DNA of 6,018 nt from Lachnospiraceae bacterium (GTDB taxonomy: Bacteria > Bacillota > Clostridia > Lachnospirales > Lachnospiraceae): NCBI GenBank assembly GCA_014804285.1, contig JAAVAA010000001.1, positions 41,892-47,909 on the forward strand, written 5' to 3'. Both the position numbers and the translations under genes were made by a program. This document shows, piece after piece, positions 1-4,800 of this stretch (positions are counted from its first letter, which is position 1; each line of letters starts with the position of its first letter). The notes below the pieces were generated by a model that was given only the letters and a program-made list of their open reading frames with translations, did no database searches and was not told the origin of the DNA.

Positions 1-30
1 ATAATTTGACCGAAATCAAGTTGACAGCCC

Positions 31-80
31 AAAAGCAGTGTGGAATGGATTATATGGGAATCACATTTTGCGCTGCTTTT
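31..80 (-). terminator. Possible weak terminator hairpin after the nuclease gene
   Basis: Perfect 8-base arms (AAAAGCAG at 31-38, CTGCTTTT at 73-80) flank a 34-nt loop, about 40 bp past the stop codon of the PD-(D/E)XK gene. Read on the minus strand, the right arm ends in TTTT and is followed by GGG. The loop is long and the T-run short, so this is a poor intrinsic terminator. It may be chance, or a remnant of another element. Nothing else in positions 1-118 could be assigned. Confidence 0.25.
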
Positions 81-118
81 TACATTCTATAAATATCATG
101 GCTGCATCATTTTACTTT

Positions 119-1273
119 TTACTTATATTCTTGATCAAGAAACTCCCTCACTTGCTCCTCACTGATCTGATACTGTTTACAAATCCGATCCCTGACTTTC
201 TGCTCAGGCACCTCCTCTGCCCGCAAAATCTTCACAACATTTCTGATTTCCTGACTTTGCATCTCGTTCCTTTCCTTTGCATGTTCTTTCTGCATTTCAT
301 CAATTGCCTTTATATGTTCTTCCTTTATTTCATCAATCGTCTCCTGTAACTCGTCAATCATGTACTCCTGCTTATCAATCGTCCCCTGCAGCTCATCAAT
401 CATGTACTGCGCAGTATTTTTATCCATTTCATATAATTCCTTTGAAAATATACCCATCACCTTCTCCATATTCAAACAGATTTCATAGGCTTCCTCATAT
501 ATTTGTCGGAATTCCGGATATTCTTCGATAAGCTCTATGATCATATCCGGATCATCACTGGAAAACAAAGTCAGCCATGCATCTCGTTTTGCCTTTATAT
601 CTCTATTTTGCTTATTTTCCCGGAAGATGTCAAGGGGGATAAACAGATATTTCTGCAACAATTCTACTTCTAACCCTGTATTGGATTTTTGTTCGAAAAA
701 ATGATAACTCTCCTTGGGATAATCATGAAACTCCTTGGGGCTTTTTTCGAATAAGACTATCGTGTAGACGCTCTTAATGTCACGATAACTGAACTTTTTC
801 TTTTCACCTGTCTCGCCTCTTACTCTTTTATATTGCCTCAGTAACAGATCCGCCGAATAACAGGCACTTCTCTGACCCGGAAACAAATACCCGACTTTCT
901 GCACTTCAAGGTTTGCAATGCTTCCATCCTCCAGTTCCACCACGATATCCATAATCAGAAGGGAACTCTCGTCTGCAATCCTCACGGAATCCGCAGGCAA
1001 AGTCTTTAAAATCCTGACCTTTTGCCCCAGCATATGGGTAAGAAAATCATTTAATCGCTCCGGCACATACTCCGGGTTCATGATCTCTTTAAAGAAACCA
1101 TCATACAAAAGCTTTAACCCTTTCACTCCGGTACAGAGATTTAAGAATTCTTCTCTCTGTTCCTCTGACCACTTGTCAAACTTCTCTTGAAGCGCCTTGC
1201 TCTTTCTAATTTCAGCAAGCACCTCTTCTTTCTCCCTGATTATGGGAAAATACTTTTTCAGTTTTGTTTCCAT
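119..1273 (-). CDS. Rpn/PD-(D/E)XK nuclease family putative transposase with coiled-coil C-terminus
   Basis: This 384-residue protein resembles the Rpn / 'PD-(D/E)XK nuclease family transposase' group, whose characterised E. coli members (RpnA-E) are DNA endonucleases that promote RecA-independent recombination. The nuclease core covers about residues 45-240. The visible catalytic signature is D109 in the strand LLIMDIVVELEDG, followed by E123-V-Q125; the E-x-Q form in place of E-x-K is usual here. After it comes a helix with conserved aromatic and basic residues (about 134-150) and the strand SVYTIVLF. Residues about 285-340 form a very acidic/basic coiled coil with a 14-residue duplication (YMIDELQ twice), followed by a helical tail rich in charged residues. 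The ATG at 1273 has a strong AGAAGGAGG site 7 nt upstream. The gene appears monocistronic, with its own candidate promoter. No terminal inverted repeats typical of an insertion sequence flank it, so actual transposition is not supported. Family call confident; biological role in this host unknown. Confidence 0.85.
   Translation of the reverse strand: METKLKKYFPIIREKEEVLAEIRKSKALQEKFDKWSEEQREEFLNLCTGVKGLKLLYDGFFKEIMNPEYVPERLNDFLTHMLGQKVRILKTLPADSVRIADESSLLIMDIVVELEDGSIANLEVQKVGYLFPGQRSACYSADLLLRQYKRVRGETGEKKKFSYRDIKSVYTIVLFEKSPKEFHDYPKESYHFFEQKSNTGLEVELLQKYLFIPLDIFRENKQNRDIKAKRDAWLTLFSSDDPDMIIELIEEYPEFRQIYEEAYEICLNMEKVMGIFSKELYEMDKNTAQYMIDELQGTIDKQEYMIDELQETIDEIKEEHIKAIDEMQKEHAKERNEMQSQEIRNVVKILRAEEVPEQKVRDRICKQYQISEEQVREFLDQEYK
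333..416 (-). repeat. 42-bp tandem duplication inside the nuclease coiled coil
   Basis: Two adjacent 42-bp units (333-374 and 375-416) match at 30 of the first 34 bases and diverge in the last 8. The period is exactly 14 codons, so the frame is kept. Each unit encodes YMIDELQ followed by G/E-T-I-D. Fourteen residues are four heptad-like turns, so gain or loss of a unit would change coiled-coil length without breaking the fold. A more degenerate related segment (IDEMQ) lies just downstream in the protein. Confidence 0.8.
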
Positions 1274-1342
1274 TAAAAATCCTCCTTCTGTGCTCTACTC
1301 GAAATGCCCCTATGTCAAATTAAAAATGATTTGAAATTCCCA

Positions 1343-1372
1343 GCAGAATCTGCCGAATGTGCGAAACGCACA
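1343..1372 (-). other. Two small hairpins in the leader of the nuclease gene
   Basis: GCAGA-A-TCTGC (1343-1353) and TGTGCG-AAA-CGCACA (1358-1372) are perfect short inverted repeats separated by 4 nt. The flanking GATT (1328-1331) and AATC (1373-1376) could close them into a small three-way arrangement in the transcript. They lie 70-100 nt upstream of the start codon and do not cover the ribosome binding site. No known riboswitch or T-box is recognised. Either palindrome could instead be a protein-binding site. Confidence 0.35.
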
Positions 1373-1407
1373 AATCTAAGAATTCAAGAATTATAAGAAT
1401 ATGATAA

Positions 1408-1436
1408 ACTATAGCATATAAAATGCTGTTTGTCTC
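1408..1436 (-). promoter_or_regulatory. Candidate promoter of the nuclease gene
   Basis: On the minus strand, TATAGT (1413-1408) is preceded by TGC, giving an extended -10 element. A GAGACA -35 hexamer, within TTGAGACA (1438-1431), lies 17 bp upstream. Transcription would start near 1401 and leave a leader of about 125 nt. The promoter lies downstream of the preceding operon's terminator, which fits an independent unit. The -35 box is imperfect and AT-rich DNA yields chance matches. Confidence 0.45.
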
Positions 1437-1462
1437 AATAAAATTTTATAAATCTAAAGTGT

Positions 1463-1502
1463 AAAGAAAAATCTGCACAACACAATATGCTGTGCAGATT
1501 TT
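1463..1502 (-). terminator. Intrinsic terminator of the blaI/M56 operon
   Basis: A perfect 12-bp stem (AAAATCTGCACA at 1468-1479, TGTGCAGATTTT at 1491-1502) with an 11-nt loop lies about 70 bp past the M56 peptidase stop codon. On the minus strand the stem runs directly into TTTTTCTTT, the expected U-run. On the plus strand the hairpin is followed by AAATTTTT, so it might act in both directions, though no plus-strand gene needs it. Confidence 0.85.
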
Positions 1503-1574
1503 AAATTTTTCTCTCATCGGACATATAATCCTGTATGTTTATCGAAACTTCAGGCCAATGAACTCAAAAAATTT

Positions 1575-3164
1575 CTACTTTCTCTTTTCCGGAACCAACA
1601 CAAAAGACTGTATCGCCTCCAGATTCAGCGGTCCTTCATATCCAATAAAAATGATACCATCTTCTTCCCTTTCCATACCAGCATTTATACGCAGTTCTTC
1701 CGGAAAATCAAGGATTGTTTCGCCGCTTACACTAAGCGGAATCCTTGTAGCCTTCCATCTTTCACCGTTTTTCATTTCCATAGCAAGGATCCCCTTTTCT
1801 TTTCTGCCCGGAAGTCCATCCTCTAAGAAAATTTCCATAGAATGGGCAGATACCTGAATATCGATCTTTCCTGCATAACTGTCAATTATAAATTCCTTTG
1901 CCTCCTCATACTGAATTAGTTCTGCTGAGAAGGTTCCTATTACTGTCTCTTCAGATGTATCTTTCAACATCAGAGCCTGATCCATTTCCTCCATGCAGCA
2001 CCCCAAAATCCTAATCTCCCATTCATTTTCTCCCAAATCCTTTGCTCCTATCTGGGCACTGATCATCGGAGTTATATATGCTTTTAGATCCCTCACATTT
2101 GCTTCCGGATTTTCACCTCCGCAAACTCGGATCCGTACCCTTATAAAACCGGTTTCTTTACACGCCAAGGCCTCCTCCAAAATAAATTCGTAGCCTTTAT
2201 AAGCTATCACACTTCCTTCCCTTGGTGTCTCTTTCCTCTGTGTCAGAAAACACACCGCCGTCAGCAAAATCAATACTGTTGTTGCTACAATTTCCCAGAA
2301 AGCCGGTTTCTTATAATGGAGCACTTTCAGTATCCTGCTCTTTACTCCCACTTCTCCAAAAGCAGTCGGACACCAAAAATCTGGCTGTTCTCCCAGTGCA
2401 CATCCCAAAAGCGCATTGGAATAATTCTTTCTATGCTCTGCTCCCATTTGACGAATCACCCGTTCATCACAGGCAAACTCCATATCTCTAGAAAACAAAA
2501 CATAGGAGATCCAAATCAAAGGATTAAACCAGTAAACAATCAAAAGCAGACTTGCGATCCACTTGATCAGATAATCCCTTCTCTTTTTATGTGCTGTTTC
2601 ATGCGCAACCACGTATGGAATTGCATCTTCCGACATTCCCCGGGGCAGATAAATACGGGGTCGTACAATTCCCATCAAAAAGGGAGAAGGGATGTCATCG
2701 CAGAGATAAACCTTTTCCCCACACTGATAATCCGGTACCGCCATCCTCACTTTCTTCTTAAGCCCATGCCAGCTTAGAACAAAGTATCCTGTTAAAAGGA
2801 GCATCCCGGCTATCCAAATGTATGAGCACAGATCCCAAACTGTCAAACTGCTTTCACTTTCTCCTGCCGTATAGCTTGTTAGAATCTGCCTGTTAACGGC
2901 GTTATCAATCATCTCAAGCCCGGTATCCACAATTGGTACTTCATCCTGCCATGCACTATATGTAACAACTTCCCCTGCCGGAACTACCCCAAACGCAGAC
3001 TCGATAGAGACAGGAATCAGAAGACGAATTCCTACCAGAATCCACAAAATGCAGATCATATTCCGTGATCCTTTTTGCAGAAGAAATCTCACCACAATAA
3101 CTGCTGCTATCAAAAAGCTTCCTGTTATGCTTAAATTTAATATCTGCCGGAAAATTTCTCCCAT
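1575..3164 (-). CDS. BlaR1-type M56 family membrane zinc metallopeptidase (sensor/antirepressor)
   Basis: This 529-residue integral membrane peptidase resembles the BlaR1/MecR1 family, which on sensing a signal inactivates a cognate BlaI/MecI repressor. Hydrophobic segments lie at about 8-29, 36-54, 113-131, 202-224 and 291-309. The zinc site is H188-E-T-A-H192, with E229 in the conserved MEFACDE segment as third ligand. The peptidase domain also carries the typical SPFLMG-x-x-RPRIYLP stretch (160-174) and FNPLIW (213-218). After the last membrane segment comes a tail of about 220 residues, presumably extracytoplasmic. It has no visible SxxK/SxN/KTG set and does not resemble the class D beta-lactamase-like sensor of true BlaR1. 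The ATG at 3164 has AGGGAGG with a 7-nt spacer. It lies 32 bp after the repressor gene, in one operon. A peptidase acting on this BlaI is inferred from linkage; the inducing signal is unknown. Family call is firm; beta-lactam sensing is not supported. Confidence 0.9.
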   Translation of the reverse strand: MGEIFRQILNLSITGSFLIAAVIVVRFLLQKGSRNMICILWILVGIRLLIPVSIESAFGVVPAGEVVTYSAWQDEVPIVDTGLEMIDNAVNRQILTSYTAGESESSLTVWDLCSYIWIAGMLLLTGYFVLSWHGLKKKVRMAVPDYQCGEKVYLCDDIPSPFLMGIVRPRIYLPRGMSEDAIPYVVAHETAHKKRRDYLIKWIASLLLIVYWFNPLIWISYVLFSRDMEFACDERVIRQMGAEHRKNYSNALLGCALGEQPDFWCPTAFGEVGVKSRILKVLHYKKPAFWEIVATTVLILLTAVCFLTQRKETPREGSVIAYKGYEFILEEALACKETGFIRVRIRVCGGENPEANVRDLKAYITPMISAQIGAKDLGENEWEIRILGCCMEEMDQALMLKDTSEETVIGTFSAELIQYEEAKEFIIDSYAGKIDIQVSAHSMEIFLEDGLPGRKEKGILAMEMKNGERWKATRIPLSVSGETILDFPEELRINAGMEREEDGIIFIGYEGPLNLEAIQSFVLVPEKRK

Positions 3165-3196
3165 TCGATTTCCTCCCTGTGAACCCTTTATTTTAA

Positions 3197-3553
3197 TTAT
3201 TCCTTATACCTGTCGATAATTTGTTGAATTTCTTCAATCTCCTGACTACTGAGGTTTTTCCTTTTCGTAAACGCCGCTATAAAAGCAGGCAGTGATCCAT
3301 CAAAACTTTTTTCCACAATATCAGCGCTTTCCTGAGCCTGTACCTCTTCTCTGGATACCAATGAGGTAACGATTGCATTCTCTGACTTGATCACTCCCCG
3401 CTCCGTAAGTCGTTTAATCACCGTGTAGGTAGTAGACTTTTTCCATTCCAGTCTTTCATTACACAATTTTGCCAATTCACTGCTGGATACGGGCTCATTC
3501 TCCCATAAGATTTCGCAAAAACGATACTCACTCTCAAATATTTTCGGAACCAT
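3197..3553 (-). CDS. blaI: BlaI/MecI/CopY family winged-helix repressor
   Basis: This 118-residue repressor binds palindromic operators as a dimer and is normally inactivated by its M56 partner, whose gene follows 32 bp downstream. The N-terminal winged-helix domain (about 1-72) has the family pattern: I5-F-E-S-E-Y, E14-I-L-W17, the S25-E-L-A segment, and recognition helix W37-KKSTTYTVIKRL. The wing follows R52-G53. The C-terminal part (about 73-118) is the helical dimerisation domain. The stretch ending A93-A94-F95 aligns with the S. aureus BlaI cleavage site (N101-F102), so A94-F95 is the inferred scissile bond. I chose the ATG at 3553 over the in-frame ATG at 3583. The former has AGGGAGG with a 6-nt spacer and gives the usual family N-terminus; the latter would add ten basic residues and has no good ribosome site. 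Two operators in its own promoter imply autorepression. Without a linked beta-lactamase, its other targets are unknown. Confidence 0.9.
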   Translation of the reverse strand: MVPKIFESEYRFCEILWENEPVSSSELAKLCNERLEWKKSTTYTVIKRLTERGVIKSENAIVTSLVSREEVQAQESADIVEKSFDGSLPAFIAAFTKRKNLSSQEIEEIQQIIDRYKE

Positions 3554-3559
3554 CTTCTT

Positions 3560-3566
3560 CCTCCCT
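3560..3566 (-). promoter_or_regulatory. Ribosome binding site that fixes the blaI start
   Basis: AGGGAGG on the minus strand lies 6 nt before the ATG at 3553. The same AGGGAGGAA string precedes the downstream M56 peptidase gene. The in-frame ATG at 3583 has only scattered purines upstream, so it is probably not used. Confidence 0.8.
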
Positions 3567-3644
3567 GCCTTTTTAAACTCCATATGTTCTGTAATTTCTT
3601 CTGTGACATACTTTAATGCGCCATAATGTATTGAAACGCAAAAG

Positions 3645-3660
3645 GTCTAATGCGTTAGAC
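3645..3660. promoter_or_regulatory. BlaI operator, start-proximal palindrome
   Basis: GTCTAA-TGCG-TTAGAC is a 16-bp near-perfect palindrome covering the predicted transcription start and first transcribed bases of the blaI operon. Its core is the reverse complement of the second palindrome. Location and dyad symmetry fit a BlaI dimer site, although the sequence differs from the TACA/TGTA-type operator of S. aureus. Assignment is by position and pairing with the adjacent repressor gene. Confidence 0.75.
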
Positions 3661-3668
3661 TTGTTATC

Positions 3669-3697
3669 ATTCTAACGCATTAGACCTCTTATGTCAA
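3669..3697 (-). promoter_or_regulatory. Promoter of the blaI-M56 peptidase operon
   Basis: On the minus strand, a consensus TTGACA (3697-3692) is followed after exactly 17 bp by TAGAAT (3674-3669), one mismatch from TATAAT. Transcription should start near 3662, leaving a leader of about 108 nt before the chosen start at 3553. One palindromic operator fills the spacer and overlaps the -10 box; the other covers the start point, so bound repressor would block polymerase directly. Confidence 0.85.
3671..3684. promoter_or_regulatory. BlaI operator, palindrome in the promoter spacer
   Basis: TCTAACGCATTAGA is a 14-bp dyad lying between the -35 and -10 boxes and overlapping the -10 box. With the other operator it makes a larger perfect inverted repeat: 17-bp arms at 3643-3659 and 3671-3687 with an 11-bp centre. 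Operator centres are about 25 bp apart, suited to two repressor dimers on the same stretch of DNA. Confidence 0.75.
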
Positions 3698-3735
3698 TCA
3701 CTATATTATTTTTACTCATAGACCTATAGACTTGC

Positions 3736-3774
3736 AAGAAAAACAAATGTCGCTTCGCGTCTCTTGTTTTTCTT
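3736..3774 (-). terminator. Terminator hairpin after fcl
   Basis: An 11-bp perfect stem (AAGAAAAACAA at 3736-3746, TTGTTTTTCTT at 3764-3774) encloses a GC-rich inner CGC-TTC-GCG mini-stem (3751-3759). It lies 15 bp past the fcl stop codon. On the minus strand the descending arm itself supplies the T-rich tract TTTTTCTT. It separates the polysaccharide operon from the blaI promoter and could act in both directions. Confidence 0.65.
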
Positions 3775-3788
3775 ATGCGGATATTATA

Positions 3789-4730
3789 TTACAGCCTGGC
3801 ATCATCTACATTATCCTTAAACCACTGATAGGCCAGCTCCACGCCCTCCTCAAGTTCTACCTTATGAGTCCAGCCAAGCTGATGAAGCTTATCCACGTTG
3901 GTAAGCTTTCTCGGTGTCCCGTCAGGCATGTCCTTATTCCATACGATCTCACCCTCATAACCTACAACACGCTGCACCGTTTCTGCAAGCTCCTTAATCG
4001 TAACTTCCTTACCCGTACCAATATTCACATGCTGCTCGCCCTCGTAATTTTCCAGAAGAAAAACACATGCATCCGCCATATCATCCACATAAAGAAATTC
4101 CCGCAGGGGTGTTCCCGTTCCCCAAAGCTCCACCGTAGGCGCCTTGCTTACTTTCGCCTCATGAAACTTGCGGATCATGGCAGGCATAACATGAGACCCC
4201 TGAAGATCATAATTGTCGTGAGGTCCGTACAGATTTGTGGGCATACAGCTGATAAAGTTATCTCCATACTGTCTCTTATAAAACTTACACATCTCCAATC
4301 CTGCAATCTTCGCTATGGCATACGCCTCGTTGGTCTCTTCCAGAGGCCCGGTAAGTAACGCATCCTCAGGAATCGGCTGGGGCGCCATCTTAGGATAAAT
4401 ACAGGTACTTCCCAAAAACAGCAGCTTCTTAACTTTATATATGTGACAACATTCAATCACATTACATTGGATCTGCATATTTTCGTAAGCAAAATCTGCG
4501 GGAGCCGTATTATTGGCATTAATCCCGCCCACCTTTGCCGCCGCAAGCACCACAACATCCGGTCTTTCCGACTCAAAAAACTCCCTGACCATGGCCTGAT
4601 TGGTTAGATCCAATTCCTTATGTGTTTTTCCTACAATATTGGTATAACCTTTTTCTTTTAAATTCCTGACTATTGCGCTTCCCACCAGTCCTCTGTGCCC
4701 TGCCACATAAATTTTATCTGTTTTTTCCAT
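3789..4730 (-). CDS. fcl: GDP-L-fucose synthase (GDP-4-keto-6-deoxymannose 3,5-epimerase/4-reductase)
   Basis: This cytoplasmic 313-residue enzyme, full length for the family, converts GDP-4-keto-6-deoxy-D-mannose to GDP-L-fucose with NADPH, the last step of the de novo pathway after GDP-mannose 4,6-dehydratase (Gmd). It is an extended short-chain dehydrogenase with the nucleotide-binding loop G11-HRGLV-G17. The catalytic triad is S108 (in LGSTCIYP), Y137 and K141 (in YAIAK). C110 and H180 match E. coli C109 and H179, which serve the epimerisation. Other family blocks seen are AAAKVGGI (63-70), the TNLYGPHDNYD segment (165-175) and the REFLYVDDMA stretch. The ATG at 4730 has GAAAGG with an 8-nt spacer. 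It follows the membrane protein gene by 59 bp in the same direction, so it is likely cotranscribed and supplies fucose for a surface polysaccharide. No gmd lies in the window; it is presumably elsewhere in the locus. Assignment is very secure. Confidence 0.96.
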   Translation of the reverse strand: MEKTDKIYVAGHRGLVGSAIVRNLKEKGYTNIVGKTHKELDLTNQAMVREFFESERPDVVVLAAAKVGGINANNTAPADFAYENMQIQCNVIECCHIYKVKKLLFLGSTCIYPKMAPQPIPEDALLTGPLEETNEAYAIAKIAGLEMCKFYKRQYGDNFISCMPTNLYGPHDNYDLQGSHVMPAMIRKFHEAKVSKAPTVELWGTGTPLREFLYVDDMADACVFLLENYEGEQHVNIGTGKEVTIKELAETVQRVVGYEGEIVWNKDMPDGTPRKLTNVDKLHQLGWTHKVELEEGVELAYQWFKDNVDDARL

Positions 4731-4751
4731 AACAATATCCTTTCTCCACTT

Positions 4752-4800
4752 TTCTTCTTAAGAATAAATTCTTCTAAGAATTTATTCTTCTAAGAATGTA
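4752..4800. repeat. Three 16-17 bp AT-rich tandem repeats with internal dyads
   Basis: Units at 4752-4768, 4769-4784 and 4785-4800 each begin TTCTTCT(T)AAGAAT. The last two differ at one base; the first has an extra T. The array also contains a long inverted repeat (AAGAATAAATTCTT at 4760-4773, AAGAATTTATTCTT at 4776-4789) with a 2-bp centre, so it can form an AT-only hairpin of up to 14 bp. It spans the final codons and stop of the membrane protein gene and nearly all of the gap before fcl. There is no following T-run, so it is not an obvious terminator. Confidence 0.8.

Larger units (their letters stand above)
1274..1574. other. Intergenic region between nuclease gene and M56 peptidase gene
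   Basis: This 301-bp AT-rich gap holds no convincing gene on either strand. From right to left it contains the terminator of the blaI/M56 operon (1463-1502), a candidate promoter for the nuclease gene (1408-1436), three AAGAAT motifs spaced 8-9 bp apart (1378-1401), two small hairpins in the predicted leader (1343-1372), and the ribosome binding site of the nuclease gene (GGAGG at 1281-1285). About 70 bp between the operon stop and its terminator (1503-1574) shows nothing recognisable. Confidence 0.7.

Noticed and set aside
31..80. Terminal inverted repeat of an insertion sequence next to the nuclease gene
   Set aside because: The AAAAGCAG/CTGCTTTT arms are both on the same side of the gene, and no matching copy was found in the upstream gap.
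38..349. Plus-strand frame with a hydrophobic, membrane-like translation at the left edge
   Set aside because: It overlaps the 3' half of the nuclease gene in antisense. The apparent hydrophobicity comes from reading the lysine/glutamate-rich coiled coil in reverse complement.
333..416. CRISPR-like or other repeat array
   Set aside because: Only two adjacent units without spacers, in frame and within a coiled coil; this is a coding duplication.
2316..2777. Plus-strand open frame of about 153 codons opposite the M56 peptidase gene
   Set aside because: Antisense shadow of the conserved HETAH-containing coding region, with no recognisable domain or initiation signal.
1575..3553. A complete beta-lactam resistance cassette (bla/mec)
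   Set aside because: Only the repressor and M56 peptidase are present. The sensor tail lacks penicillin-binding motifs and there is no beta-lactamase or PBP2a gene, so a resistance claim is unsupported.
3418..3609. Separate 63-codon minus-strand gene overlapping the blaI start
   Set aside because: It is an alternative frame over the conserved winged-helix coding region, with no ribosome site or homology visible.
3732..4358. Long open frame (about 208 codons) on the plus strand opposite fcl
   Set aside because: It is antisense to a strongly supported enzyme gene, has no family resemblance or convincing ribosome site, and is rich in codons expected from the reverse complement of fcl.
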